64,000 nt of DNA, from assembly GCA_965226025.1 (NCBI GenBank), contig CBDDCD010000003.1:2480001-2544000 (forward strand), read 5' to 3'. The position numbers were made by a program, and so were the translations under genes. This DNA is from Moanibacter sp965226025 (GTDB lineage: Bacteria > Verrucomicrobiota > Verrucomicrobiia > Opitutales > UBA2987). Positions 34,634 to 43,461 of the stretch are shown one piece after another (the first letter of the stretch is position 1; each line of letters opens with the position of its first letter). The notes under the pieces were generated by a model. The model searched no databases and was not told where the DNA came from. It was given only the letters and a program-made list of their open reading frames with translations.

Positions 34634-34677
34634 ACTGTCACATCCAGATGTGCGGCCGCACATCTGGATGTGACAGT
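34634..34677. repeat. Perfect 44-bp palindrome
   Basis: ACTGTCACATCCAGATGTGC followed by GGCC and its exact complement GCACATCTGGATGTGACAGT, with no loop. It lies in the 430-bp spacer between the converging starts/ends of the phyH and enolase genes. A perfect, loopless palindrome can extrude a cruciform; it is also a possible dimer-binding operator or terminator, though there is no T run. The rest of 34399-34828 holds no clear gene. Confidence 0.9.
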
Positions 34678-34828
34678 TGCTCACCGATACCGGAGGCGGG
34701 CCCTGCTGTTGATCCGGCTGGAATCCCGCACCAACATTGGAGTTCGATGTAGGTGTGTGAGTGGGCGCAGGAAACGGAGGAAGAGGAAGATCAGTTCCAA
34801 TCCATTGTCACGGTTTTGCGTCCCGTTA

Positions 34829-36010
34829 CTACAGCCCCATTCGCACGTGATCGTCAGGCATGAAGATAGGCCTGACAATCTCGTAAGGATCGGGTCGTCT
34901 GGGAGTTCCCGGCGGGACTTGATACTCAAGGATCGCATCTTCGTTGAGGTCGTGACCGAGGCCCGGCAAGGTGGGGATCTTAACCACGTCGCCTTCAACT
35001 TCGAAGAGATGGGGCGTGTTGACCAGTTTCAGGAGGGGTTCCCACTGCTCTTCGGGTCGAAATGGTGGAGTGATCATCGCCACTTCGAGCATGCGGCAGC
35101 TTTCGATAGATGCGGCTAGCTGAATCACGGGGGCCAAAAGAAAATGGTTGGCCCCGTGCATGATGAGGGGAATGTGAAATCCTTGAGCGAGGGCAGCAAT
35201 GCGGTGAACCGTCAAGATGCCACCGGAATAGTATGCATCGGGCTGCCAGATATCGAGCGACTTGTGAGTTCCATAGCGGATGAAGGGCTCGAGTCCGAAA
35301 TCGCGCTCTCCCGCAGCGATGGGAAGATCGACCGATTCCGAGAGCCGGGCGTAACCGTGAATATCGCCGTGTTCAAGGGGCTCTTCCAGCCATTCGGCCT
35401 GCAAGAAGCAAAGAGCGCGGGCGATTTCTAGAGCGGTCTCGACATCCCACAGACTCCCGGGAAAGGAAGCGGTTCGATCGAACATGAATTGGACCTTTTC
35501 GGGACCTCCAAACCGATCGCGCAGATGTTGAAACATCTCGATATTGTCGAATGGGTTGGCGTGCCATATTTGCAGTTTGATGGAACGGTAACCCGTCTCC
35601 ACGTATTTGATCGTGTCCTCCAGTTCCACTTCAATAGGCGTGTCTTGCAGGGTCGGCCAACAGACTGTGGCGTACAATTGAATTTCATCGCGGTAGGGTC
35701 CGCCAAGAAGCCGGTAGATCGGTAAGTTGGTCGCTTTCCCTAGAAGATCCCAGAGAGCGTGCTCTGCGCTGGGAGCGCGCCCGAGTCCTTTGGAAACATA
35801 CTCTCCGATTCGAAACGGATCGCTGGCGATGAGCAACGGACGGACGAGCGAATCGAGGAGTGTTTCGCGCACCTCACCCGCACCCCAGCCGGTGAGCCCC
35901 TCGTCAGTCTCTATTCGCACGAAACCGACGTCGCCATACTTCCCAGCCCGCAGCTCGTCCTCCGGGCAGGGCACTTGGACTCGAATGGTATCGACGCTGG
36001 TTATTTTCAT
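34829..36010 (-). CDS. Mandelate racemase/muconate lactonizing enzyme family protein
   Basis: A 393-residue enolase-superfamily enzyme: N-terminal capping domain (KITSVDTIRVQVP, ETDEGLTGWGAGE), AEHALWDLLGKATNLPIYRLLGG, barrel with SIKLQIWHANP, metal-ligand strands FDRTAS, EWLEEPLEHG and AAGERDF, then DIWQPDAYYSGGI and the catalytic-type MHGANHFLLAP histidine region. It is probably a sugar-acid dehydratase or racemase acting by alpha-proton abstraction with Mg2+. The lysine of the KxK motif is replaced by KLQ, so the base is likely a histidine. The frame is complete. Confidence 0.88.
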   Translation of the reverse strand: MKITSVDTIRVQVPCPEDELRAGKYGDVGFVRIETDEGLTGWGAGEVRETLLDSLVRPLLIASDPFRIGEYVSKGLGRAPSAEHALWDLLGKATNLPIYRLLGGPYRDEIQLYATVCWPTLQDTPIEVELEDTIKYVETGYRSIKLQIWHANPFDNIEMFQHLRDRFGGPEKVQFMFDRTASFPGSLWDVETALEIARALCFLQAEWLEEPLEHGDIHGYARLSESVDLPIAAGERDFGLEPFIRYGTHKSLDIWQPDAYYSGGILTVHRIAALAQGFHIPLIMHGANHFLLAPVIQLAASIESCRMLEVAMITPPFRPEEQWEPLLKLVNTPHLFEVEGDVVKIPTLPGLGHDLNEDAILEYQVPPGTPRRPDPYEIVRPIFMPDDHVRMGL

Positions 36011-36408
36011 ATCTCGTTGGCGAGCATGCTGACATATATGACTCTTGTTTCCGTCTTCCCGTTTCGCTGCTCGACGCTGAGCGAAAGGTTGTAGGTGCGT
36101 CCCATTGAATTCTGTTTCTTTTGAATCTCAGAAAGAGTCAGATTGGTGTTTGATAGAGCGGTGAAATGATCGAACTGCAAATAGCGGAGTCAATCTGATT
36201 AAAGACGCTGAAACACAGAGGCTGCTCGTGTGCGACTAGGGTCGACATTCCAATGAGCTTTCTTGTGCAGGGCAGTATCGGCTGACTGTCCTCGACTGAG
36301 TGCATCCCATTCAGAATAGTTCCTCGAGTTGCGCGCCAAACCTTGGAGATGTTGACAAAGGAAAGGGTAGCACAACTATCTGGGGCTAGGCGGATTGGAT
36401 CGAATCAA
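36011..36408. other. Intergenic region between divergent genes
   Basis: This 398-bp spacer separates the divergent enolase and HpcH/HpaI aldolase genes and must contain both promoters. No palindromic operator stands out; AATCTGATTAAAG and AATCTCAGAAAGAGTCAGATTGG (36123-36205) share the word TCAGATT. The upstream in-frame extension of the aldolase (from 36343) is considered part of this leader. Confidence 0.4.
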
Positions 36409-37230
36409 ATGACTGCAGGTAATCGAAGAGCACCACTCACCGTATGGGCCAATCCCCTGACCCGCGGTCTTCGCGAAGGCAAGGTCTGTCTGGGCGCCCT
36501 CAGCATTTCTTTTCCCTGCCCGGCGGTGGCGCAAATTGTCGGCCAGGCCGGCTTTTGCTGGTTCTACTTCGACATGGAACATTCAGGGTTGCCGGTGGAT
36601 GCGATTGATCCAATTTGCGTCGCTTCGAAGCTCGCCGGGGTGGCGCCGATTGCGGGATCGACGGGCATTACCGACTTTCTTGTTTCTCGCCCTCTGGACA
36701 ACGGAGCCATGGGCGTGATCGCGCCCCATGTTAACGATGCGGATGAGACTCGGCTTGTTGTCAGTGCTTGTCGCTACCCTCCATCGGGAACACGTGGCAT
36801 GTTGGGTCTCGGTGCTTTGACCGAATTCCAAGAAGTGGATCTGGGTGATTGGGTGGCTGCTATGAACCGGGAAATCCTCGCCAGCGTCAAGGTGGAGGGC
36901 GCCCGAGGAGTCGAGAATATCGACGAAATTGAAGCCGTCCCGGGACTCGACGCGATCATCATCGGACCTTCCGACTTGACGACCAGTCTCGGCATTCCAG
37001 GCCAATTTGAGCACACCCGCTTCACGGACGCCATGGAACGCATCGCCAAGGCCTGCGAGAGTAATCGTGTTGCCTGGGGGCCACACGTCGGCAGACCGGA
37101 AGAGGTGAAGCATTGGGCCGACCGGGGCGCGACCTTTATGAGTTGTGGGTTTGACGGCGACTTGCTGTTGCAGACTTGGAAGGATACGGCTCAGCGAACG
37201 TATGAACTGTTGGGCGATCGGGCGATCTGA
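36409..37230 (+). CDS. HpcH/HpaI-family aldolase
   Basis: A 273-residue class II aldolase of the HpcH/HpaI (2-keto-3-deoxy acid) type. Seen: FYFDMEHSGLPVD with the metal-ligand glutamate, RPLDNGAMGVIAPHVN, RYPPSGTRGMLG, VKVEGARGVENIDEI and GLDAIIIGPSDLTTSLG. Members cleave 2-keto-3-deoxy sugar acids to pyruvate and an aldehyde using Mg2+ or Mn2+. It should act after a dehydratase such as the neighbouring enolase-type enzyme. ATG 36409 is chosen because it sits just before the conserved fold. A 2-hydroxyacid dehydrogenase gene follows on the same strand. Confidence 0.88.
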   Translation: MTAGNRRAPLTVWANPLTRGLREGKVCLGALSISFPCPAVAQIVGQAGFCWFYFDMEHSGLPVDAIDPICVASKLAGVAPIAGSTGITDFLVSRPLDNGAMGVIAPHVNDADETRLVVSACRYPPSGTRGMLGLGALTEFQEVDLGDWVAAMNREILASVKVEGARGVENIDEIEAVPGLDAIIIGPSDLTTSLGIPGQFEHTRFTDAMERIAKACESNRVAWGPHVGRPEEVKHWADRGATFMSCGFDGDLLLQTWKDTAQRTYELLGDRAI

Positions 37231-37461
37231 GTGAAAGTAGAACCACGGATAGGTTGGAGCAGCGAAGCCGCGACCAAAGAATCTGAGGGGGAGGAACGGA
37301 GACGGGGAGATGAGAAAGCAACGAATTAAAGAGATGCAACGAATGAGGCGGGATGGAAAATCGAGAAGCGGCGCGGAGCTTTCAGATCTCGCCCATATTT
37401 CACCAGGGAGTTTTCATGAAACCATCTCATGGGGGACAACGGTAGGAACAAAGGAGTTTTT

Positions 37462-38499
37462 ATGAGCGATAAGATCGTCATTGGAATCACCCGCGAATTT
37501 TTCGATGCGGAAGGCAAACTCACTCTTCCCGGACCTGGACTGAAACTCTTCGATGAGATGCCGGGGTTCGAGTACCGGGTGTTCGACGAAGATCTTTCGG
37601 TAGTGACTCCCGAGCAAGTGCGAGGATGCGATATGGTTATCTCCGGCGGGACGCGATGGGATAGGAATTCTTTCGCTGGAAACGATCAACTCATCGCATT
37701 GCTCTACACCGGAGTCGGCTACGATCATATAGACGTCAACGCAATCACTGATGCGAATGTGATGTTCTGCTTCGCACCCGATGCGGTGCGCCGACCCATG
37801 GCCTCAATCATCATCACATTCATCCTGTCTCTTACCCTAAGACTGATCAACAAGGACCGGATCACTCGAGAAGGTCGCTGGGAGGAGCAGAGTCGATACC
37901 GCGGCGAGGGGTTGACTGGCAAAACACTCGGTTCCATCGGGGTAGGCAATATCGGTCATGAGATGTTCCTCTTGGCCAAGCCGTTTGGGATGCGTCATCT
38001 TGGTTGCGATCCGTTTGTCACACAGGATGCGGTGTCCGATGCCGAAGTTGAGTTGGTCGAAATGGATCGCCTGCTGGCCGAGTCCGACTTCGTCAATGTC
38101 AGCGTTCCCCTTAGCGACCAGACCCGTCATTTGGTCGGTGAGACTGAGTTGAACAAGATGAAGCCTTCGGCCTATCTGATCAACACCTCACGCGGACCCG
38201 TTGTCGACGAGCCGGCGTTGATTGATGCCCTGCAGTGCGGACGGATCCGCGGGGCCGGCCTCGACGTTTTTGAGCAGGAACCGGTGGATCCCGATAATCC
38301 TCTCCTAAAAATGGGGAACGTTGTAGTTGCACCGCACTCGCTCTGCCACACCGAGGAGTATTACATGCTAGCCTGGAGCGGCAAACTGCGACAGGCAGCC
38401 CAGATCGCCCGGGGTGAGATCCCGGATTACGTGGTCAACAAGGAAGTCCTCGAAAAGCCCAAGCTGCAAGCGAAGCTTGATAGGTTTAAGGCTGTTTAG
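37462..38499 (+). CDS. D-isomer-specific 2-hydroxyacid dehydrogenase
   Basis: A 345-residue NAD(P)-dependent dehydrogenase reducing 2-oxoacids to D-2-hydroxyacids or the reverse. Seen: the dinucleotide fold TLGSIGVGNIGHEMF, the catalytic arginine region INTSRGPVVDEPALIDAL, the glutamate in DVFEQEPVDPDNPL and the histidine in VVAPHSLCHTEE. The start at 37462 has a good ribosome binding site (AAAGGAG) 8 bp upstream. It follows the aldolase by 230 bp and may process the 2-oxoacid or the aldehyde-derived hydroxyacid it releases, which is inference. Confidence 0.9.
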   Translation: MSDKIVIGITREFFDAEGKLTLPGPGLKLFDEMPGFEYRVFDEDLSVVTPEQVRGCDMVISGGTRWDRNSFAGNDQLIALLYTGVGYDHIDVNAITDANVMFCFAPDAVRRPMASIIITFILSLTLRLINKDRITREGRWEEQSRYRGEGLTGKTLGSIGVGNIGHEMFLLAKPFGMRHLGCDPFVTQDAVSDAEVELVEMDRLLAESDFVNVSVPLSDQTRHLVGETELNKMKPSAYLINTSRGPVVDEPALIDALQCGRIRGAGLDVFEQEPVDPDNPLLKMGNVVVAPHSLCHTEEYYMLAWSGKLRQAAQIARGEIPDYVVNKEVLEKPKLQAKLDRFKAV

Positions 38500-38500
38500 G

Positions 38501-38562
38501 ATCATGTCGGACAAGATGATCGGATTGCTTCGCAATTACCAACACCCTTCGACATGATCCTA
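38501..38562. terminator. Hairpin between convergent genes, family C (copy 4)
   Basis: TAGGATCATGTCGGACAAG and CTTCGACATGATCCTAG can pair around a loop that contains the family C word GATTGCTTCGCAATTA. It sits exactly between the convergent 2-hydroxyacid dehydrogenase and sialidase-like genes and overlaps the stop of the latter, so a bidirectional terminator role is plausible. There is no strong T run. Confidence 0.6.
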
Positions 38563-39582
38563 GACCTCCTTAAACCTTTCCGGATCCCAATGCGCTACCC
38601 GCATCTCGTAGTGGTAGTCCTCCGAGATCTTGGTGTAATACGCCGTTACGATTCGGCCGTCCGGTAGTTGGACCGAACTGGGATACCCGCAATCGGAAAA
38701 GGGAGCATCCGCGATCCGCGCCGGAGGGCCCCAAGTTTTTCCTTCGTCCTCGCTGAAGCGCACGTCGACGCCGTAGTTGCCCCAATTCCTATTGCCGTAG
38801 CTCAGCAGCACTCGCCCATCGTCGAGACGCGCTAGATGGCCCGTTACCTGTCCCGGCAAGGTCAATGGCTGGTCTCGCCGCCAAGTCTTCCCATCGTCCT
38901 CGGACACGCACAGTTCCAGGATCTGTCGATGCCGGCTGCGGTGATTGTTACGCGAAGAGGCCAGCCAACGACCGTTTCCCAGGTGCAAGATCGCAGTCTC
39001 GTTTCCCACAGGATTGAGAACCACTCGTTCGCCCCAGGTTCGGCCGTCGTCCTGGCTGCGAAATAGATAGCTCTGCCGCTCGACGCCTCGTCGCAAGTAG
39101 CCGGAGGCGCACAATGAACCGTCGTCGGCCTGCTCAATATTTCCAAAGGGAATGAAAGCATTGTCCTTCGCTAGGTAGGACTCCTCCAGAGACTCGGGAA
39201 AATCGTATCCGATTTCCCAGGTAGCTCCGCCATCGGATGAGCGGCACACCCAGGCCCTCATGACTTTGTCGACTTTCGGCTTTTCCGGGACGGAGTAAGG
39301 CGGACCTCGGTGGGCGCACCCACTGACCAGCGCCACGAGATCGCCTTCATTCGCGAGACCAACGGCGCAGTTCATTCGCGCCACACCCGGTTCATGTGCT
39401 GCGGCACGCCCGCGAAATCGCCAGGTCCGGCCCTCATCCTTACTGGCCCAACAGTCGAGGTCCCCTTCCCACCGCCCGTGGCAGGGTTGGTTGAAAATCG
39501 TAACAATGAGGGTTCCATCCTCTAGCCGCTGCAGATTCGGCCAGGCGCAGACGTTCTGAATGGCGACGTGGGTTTGGATCAT
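38560..39582 (-). CDS. Sialidase-like (BNR/Asp-box) beta-propeller protein
   Basis: A 340-residue propeller with five regular Asp boxes: SKDEGRTW, SSDGGATW, SQDDGRTW, SEDDGKTW and SEDEGKTW, one per blade. No signal peptide. Bacterial sialidases of this length exist, but catalytic arginines and the nucleophilic tyrosine cannot be fixed by eye; CGYPSSVQLPDGRIVTAYY near the end is the usual last-blade motif. It is preceded by a GGTTCAC tandem tract at its 5' side and followed by a family C hairpin. Confidence 0.85.
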   Translation of the reverse strand: MIQTHVAIQNVCAWPNLQRLEDGTLIVTIFNQPCHGRWEGDLDCWASKDEGRTWRFRGRAAAHEPGVARMNCAVGLANEGDLVALVSGCAHRGPPYSVPEKPKVDKVMRAWVCRSSDGGATWEIGYDFPESLEESYLAKDNAFIPFGNIEQADDGSLCASGYLRRGVERQSYLFRSQDDGRTWGERVVLNPVGNETAILHLGNGRWLASSRNNHRSRHRQILELCVSEDDGKTWRRDQPLTLPGQVTGHLARLDDGRVLLSYGNRNWGNYGVDVRFSEDEGKTWGPPARIADAPFSDCGYPSSVQLPDGRIVTAYYTKISEDYHYEMRVAHWDPERFKEV

Positions 39583-39585
39583 CGA

Positions 39586-39645
39586 GGTTCAGGGTTCACG
39601 GTTCACGGTTCACGGTTCACGGTTCACGGTTCACGGTTCACGGAG
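39586..39645. repeat. Tandem heptamer tract (GGTTCAC)n
   Basis: About seven successive copies of GGTTCAC, the first slightly altered, lie right upstream of the sialidase-like gene (start 39582), that is, where its promoter or ribosome binding site would be. The word TGAACGGTGAACCATGAACC at 39797-39815 recalls the same unit in the other orientation. Copy-number change here could alter expression. Confidence 0.85.
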
Positions 39646-39816
39646 GGACGGGTGTCGGGATCGTGACCACAAAAGGTTCCTTCTTCAACGTTGGATATTC
39701 GGCGATGGAGGTTGATACGAGAGAAGAGGTTTCGGTCTTCGATTGCATGATGAACCACCGACGCCTGAAACCTCCCTATTCTTGAACCTCTTAACTGTGA
39801 ACGGTGAACCATGAAC

Positions 39817-40782
39817 CTACAACCCTTTGCTCCCCGGAACTTTCACCTGGGTAAATTCGAACCCCGGTCCGGTCGAAAAGGTGGCCCCGTAGCCCAGTCC
39901 CCAGTCATAAGGGCCTTCGCCCGCCTTTTCCTCAGCCCAGGCTTTGAGTGGAACGCTATCCCAGTCCTCGGTGAACCAATACTGTGAAGATGGATTGGCG
40001 GAGGGATCGCTGCCGAGTGGGTGGCCGCCGTGACCCATCGCTCCGAGGAGTTGCCGGCGGATGGGCGAGCTGCGGTTGATCAGTTCAGGATCCTGTTCGA
40101 TATAGCCGCTCGGTCGGATCCATCGCGGCGTGTAACTGATATAGAATGCCTTGCGGACACTTTTTGATAGATTCGGAGTGACGCTGTGAAGGACCGTTGG
40201 CCTCCAGAGCATGGCGCTGCCGGCCGGCACTCGAATTCTAACGATCTCGTCGGGATCCAGCCACTCCTCCCAGGTGGCCCGTTGCTCTTGGTTCCACTTG
40301 TAGCTGCCGGGTACCATCAGGATGTTGCTGTGGCCAGGCTCCGTGTGATCCGAGATATACCAGCCGACCTTGAAGTCCAAAAGAGGCATGATGCCGTCGA
40401 TTGTGGTGCCGGCAAACTCTTGCTGATAGTCAAAATGCCATCCCAATTTCAACGTATCGGGTTTGGTGCCCCTGGGCTGCGGTGCGCCGTGTTCAAAGGG
40501 GCAGTCGCGATTTTGAATATTCCAGCCAAAAGCGTCGACCACCAAGGGGAGAACCCTGGGGTGGTCCAGAAGATCCACAAAGGCATCATGGCGGGCCAAC
40601 GCGTTGCGACAGCCTACGCTCTCATCGGGATCCAGATCTCGCTCCTGACGAAGCTGATCAGCGACCTCGTCCATTGCGGTAGATATTCGCTCCCGTTCTT
40701 CCTTGGTTAGGACACTTTCCAACACCGTCCACCCAAGGTCGTTTAACTCATGCTTCTGCTTTTCAGTGATCGCGATTGTCAT
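39817..40782 (-). CDS. Phytanoyl-CoA dioxygenase family protein
   Basis: A 321-residue oxygenase: N-terminal LNDLGWTVLESVLTKEERERI, iron motif LGWHFDYQQEF (HxD), a GHSNILMVPGSYKWN turn, and LWRPTVLHSVTPNLSKSVRKAFYI with distal histidine and 2-oxoglutarate arginine. The long C-terminal part (ESGY, GAMGHGGHPLG) is shared with PhyH proteins of planctomycetal and verrucomicrobial type. It is divergent from the alkaline phosphatase-like gene, with about 90 bp of shared promoter space. Intact. Confidence 0.88.
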   Translation of the reverse strand: MTIAITEKQKHELNDLGWTVLESVLTKEERERISTAMDEVADQLRQERDLDPDESVGCRNALARHDAFVDLLDHPRVLPLVVDAFGWNIQNRDCPFEHGAPQPRGTKPDTLKLGWHFDYQQEFAGTTIDGIMPLLDFKVGWYISDHTEPGHSNILMVPGSYKWNQEQRATWEEWLDPDEIVRIRVPAGSAMLWRPTVLHSVTPNLSKSVRKAFYISYTPRWIRPSGYIEQDPELINRSSPIRRQLLGAMGHGGHPLGSDPSANPSSQYWFTEDWDSVPLKAWAEEKAGEGPYDWGLGYGATFSTGPGFEFTQVKVPGSKGL

Positions 40783-40875
40783 TTTACCGTACTCCGAAAT
40801 TCCTTGTGTGCGCGAGTCATCCTGGGGACTTACGGTTGACTATGCAATTCCAAGCGATCTGTGTAACCCATTCTC

Positions 40876-42069
40876 ATGGATTACCCACTGAAAAGTCTCT
40901 TCGCATCGGGTTCGCTTGTTCCTGCAATCGATGACACACCCAACAGCATCGATCTGGCGAGGACACTGGCCATGATCGCCGGTATTGAGGGGATCCAAGA
41001 GTCCAAGTGGACTCGCACCCTGCGCGAGCGCATCGGTGACGTCGATCACATTGTTTTCGTCATTATCGATGGCCTCGGACTAAGCATCCTGGAGCGACTT
41101 CCGGAGTCGAGCTTTCTGCGGTCGAGCATGGCAATGGAACTGCGTGCCGTAACTCCATCGACGACGGCTTGCGCGATCACGGCATTTGCAACCGGCCTCT
41201 ATCCCTCCCAGAGCGGTATCGCGGGATGGTACACCCATCTCCCGGAACATCGGCTAACAGCTACTGTTCTTCCTTTCGAGGAGACGGCTTCAGGGACACC
41301 ATTGCAGGATTTGGGAATCGCGGTGGAATCCGTATTTCCGCAAAGGGTCCTGATGCCTCAGATGCGACATACACCCTTGTCCATCATGCCGGAAGAGATC
41401 TCTGACAGCGCCACATCGAGACATCTCCGAGGTGAAACTGAAGCGATCGGATATTCCTCAATATCGGAAGCAATCGACTACGCGATTGCGGCGGCGGCGA
41501 AGGCGAGGTCCACGAGTTACACTTATCTCTATCTTCACCATGTGGATACACTGAGTCACGAAGTTGGGCCTGAGGAAGCCGAAGTTGATCAGCTGTCGCT
41601 ACTGATCGATGGAGAAATCCAGCGCCTCTCACGAAACCTGGGAAGAGACACCCGGTTGGTGGTCACGGCCGATCACGGCCAGATCGCGGTGCCGTTGGAA
41701 AAGCGCTACCTGCTCCCTGATGAAGATCCATTTATCAGAACTCTTAGATTTCCGCCGACAGGGGAAACTCGTTTTCCAGTGTTTCATGTGTCTGCTGACC
41801 AAAGAGAGGAATTTGCTGCCCTATTCCATGATCGATTTTCGGAATCTTTTGTGCTTTTGACATTGGGGGATGCCGAAAAGGCCGGATTGTACGGCCCAGG
41901 AAAGATCGAGGCACGTTTGCGGCCCCGTTTCGGCGACTTTGTGGGAATTGCCAAGGACAATGCGATCATCGGATACCTCCCGCCTGGCGAGAGCTTGGAA
42001 GAAAAATCGATTGGGCGCCATGGAGGACTCTCGCACGATGAAATGTGCGTGCCGCTGATTATTGTGTAG
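40876..42069 (+). CDS. Alkaline phosphatase/phosphodiesterase-superfamily protein
   Basis: A 397-residue protein of the type I phosphodiesterase/nucleotide pyrophosphatase fold. Seen: metal aspartate in FVIIDGLGLSIL, nucleophile threonine in VTPSTTACAITAFATG, YLYLHHVDTLSHEVG with His/Asp ligands, VVTADHGQIAVP, and the terminal GRHGGLSHDEMCVPLI histidine. It should hydrolyse phosphomono- or diesters with two zinc-type metals. No signal peptide, so probably cytoplasmic. The zinc-free MDR dehydrogenase gene follows by 92 bp on the same strand. Confidence 0.88.
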   Translation: MDYPLKSLFASGSLVPAIDDTPNSIDLARTLAMIAGIEGIQESKWTRTLRERIGDVDHIVFVIIDGLGLSILERLPESSFLRSSMAMELRAVTPSTTACAITAFATGLYPSQSGIAGWYTHLPEHRLTATVLPFEETASGTPLQDLGIAVESVFPQRVLMPQMRHTPLSIMPEEISDSATSRHLRGETEAIGYSSISEAIDYAIAAAAKARSTSYTYLYLHHVDTLSHEVGPEEAEVDQLSLLIDGEIQRLSRNLGRDTRLVVTADHGQIAVPLEKRYLLPDEDPFIRTLRFPPTGETRFPVFHVSADQREEFAALFHDRFSESFVLLTLGDAEKAGLYGPGKIEARLRPRFGDFVGIAKDNAIIGYLPPGESLEEKSIGRHGGLSHDEMCVPLIIV

Positions 42070-42161
42070 GGTTCATGTCTAGATCTCGAAGGTCGCTTCT
42101 TCCGACTTGAGACTGTTCCAAAGGATCTGTTAGAAGGAGATACGCTCGTATCTTCCTGAGT

Positions 42162-43160
42162 ATGAAAGCCAAACAGTTTACAATTCCCGAGATCCGCAGG
42201 ATCGAGGTTGAGGATATTGAGATAGAGGAGGTTCCCGATGATGCCATTCTGGTTGAGAACGAGTTCACCGCCGTATCGATAGGAACGGAGATCTATAACT
42301 GGATCGCGGGAAGTGAACCGGGTCGTGAAGCAATCTTTCCCAGAACGACAGGATATTGCAATGTGGGTCGAGTTCTGGAGGTTGGCTCTGGCGTCGATGG
42401 TGTTGAGGTGGGCGACCGGATTGCGGGACAGGGAAAGCACACCAGTCACGGCATTCTACGAAGTGCTTCGAGCTTCGTTAAAGTCCCCGAAGAGGTCGAA
42501 TCGAAATCGGCCGCCTTCATGGTGATGGCAGCGATTGCCCTGCACGGTGTGCGGGTCGCCCGGATTCAGCTGGGAGAATCCGTGGTGGTCCTTGGGCTGG
42601 GATTGGTCGGCCAGCTCTGTGCTCTGCTAAGCCGCGTTTCGGGCGGGGTTCCGGTTATCGGCGTCGATATCGATGATTTCCGAGTTGATGCCTCGACCAA
42701 ACACGGTTGCGACATCTCGATCAACCCCGCCCATGTCGAAGACTTAAGGGCGGACGTTTCCGGCAGCTGTCAGGAAGACGGAGCCAATGTAGTACTCGAA
42801 TGCACAGGTAAACCGGCAGTTTACCCTTTGGCCACCTCCCTCGCCTGTCTGGGGGGTCGGCTGGTAGCGGTCGGTTCTCCGCGTGGCTCGGTGGAGATGG
42901 ACTTCTTCACTGATATTCACACCCGGGAAGTCAGCATCCTCGGGGCGCACCAGCCAAAAACCCCCAATGACGATCATATCTACTACCGATTTACGAAGGA
43001 TCGTGAGCGCAAGCTGGTCATGGATCTAATGGCGGCCGGGCGGCTGCCAATCTCACACTTGATTACCCACGAAATTGAGCCGAGTAATTGTCAGCAAGCC
43101 TACACCATGATGGCGGACAATCCTAAGGAGGTCCTTGGCGTGCTTTTTCGTTGGACTTAG
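42162..43160 (+). CDS. Zinc-binding-type alcohol dehydrogenase family (MDR) protein
   Basis: A 332-residue medium-chain dehydrogenase/reductase. N-terminal GroES-like domain (AVSIGTEIYNWIAG, RTTGYCNVGRVLEVG) and Rossmann domain (VVVLGLGLVGQLCALLS, GVDIDDFRV), with ECTGKPAVYPLA. The four-cysteine structural zinc lobe is absent and the catalytic cysteine position is unclear, as in the SorE/threonine dehydrogenase-like short members. It probably oxidises a polyol or sugar. The ribosome binding site AGAAGGAG lies about 25 bp upstream. Complete. Confidence 0.87.
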   Translation: MKAKQFTIPEIRRIEVEDIEIEEVPDDAILVENEFTAVSIGTEIYNWIAGSEPGREAIFPRTTGYCNVGRVLEVGSGVDGVEVGDRIAGQGKHTSHGILRSASSFVKVPEEVESKSAAFMVMAAIALHGVRVARIQLGESVVVLGLGLVGQLCALLSRVSGGVPVIGVDIDDFRVDASTKHGCDISINPAHVEDLRADVSGSCQEDGANVVLECTGKPAVYPLATSLACLGGRLVAVGSPRGSVEMDFFTDIHTREVSILGAHQPKTPNDDHIYYRFTKDRERKLVMDLMAAGRLPISHLITHEIEPSNCQQAYTMMADNPKEVLGVLFRWT

Positions 43161-43461
43161 TACTTCCTACAGCAGTCCATCGTGACTCAGCGGAGCAAAC
43201 CTCGTCCCGAACCTTGTCAATTGTTTGGGGCTTCTCGTTTCTACGTTGAGTGCGTTCGTCGAAATGCTTGCGCATTCCGCTACCTTCAGAGGCGGTGCAT
43301 GTAGTCCCGCTCGGCGCGACCTAAGCATTTCGTCTTCGACACTCGATGATCCATTCAAACTCTTTCCGCGTCGGGAGGCCACGGACCACCCTTTCTTCTC
43401 CCATTCCGGCGAAGCCCGCAGCCGATCAATTGGATGCTCGAAAGTTTGTGAGAAAAGCGGG
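43161..43461. other. Intergenic region with repeats of families A and B
   Basis: No gene. 43260-43333 is a degenerate family A hairpin: the left arm GAAATGCTTGCGCATTCCGC is intact, while the right arm has drifted so that only TAAGCATTTCG remains. 43367-43392 is a single conserved family B arm (TCCGCGTCGGGAGGCCACGG). The word GTGAGAAAAGCGGGCTA at 43448-43464 also occurs at 12748 and 52736, just beside gene ends. Confidence 0.65.

Noticed and set aside
34634..34677. Palindrome as a replication origin
   Set aside because: No DnaA boxes, AT-rich region or replication genes nearby.
39586..39645. Heptamer tract as a CRISPR array or telomere-like end
   Set aside because: Units are 7 bp with no spacers, and the tract is internal beside a gene start.
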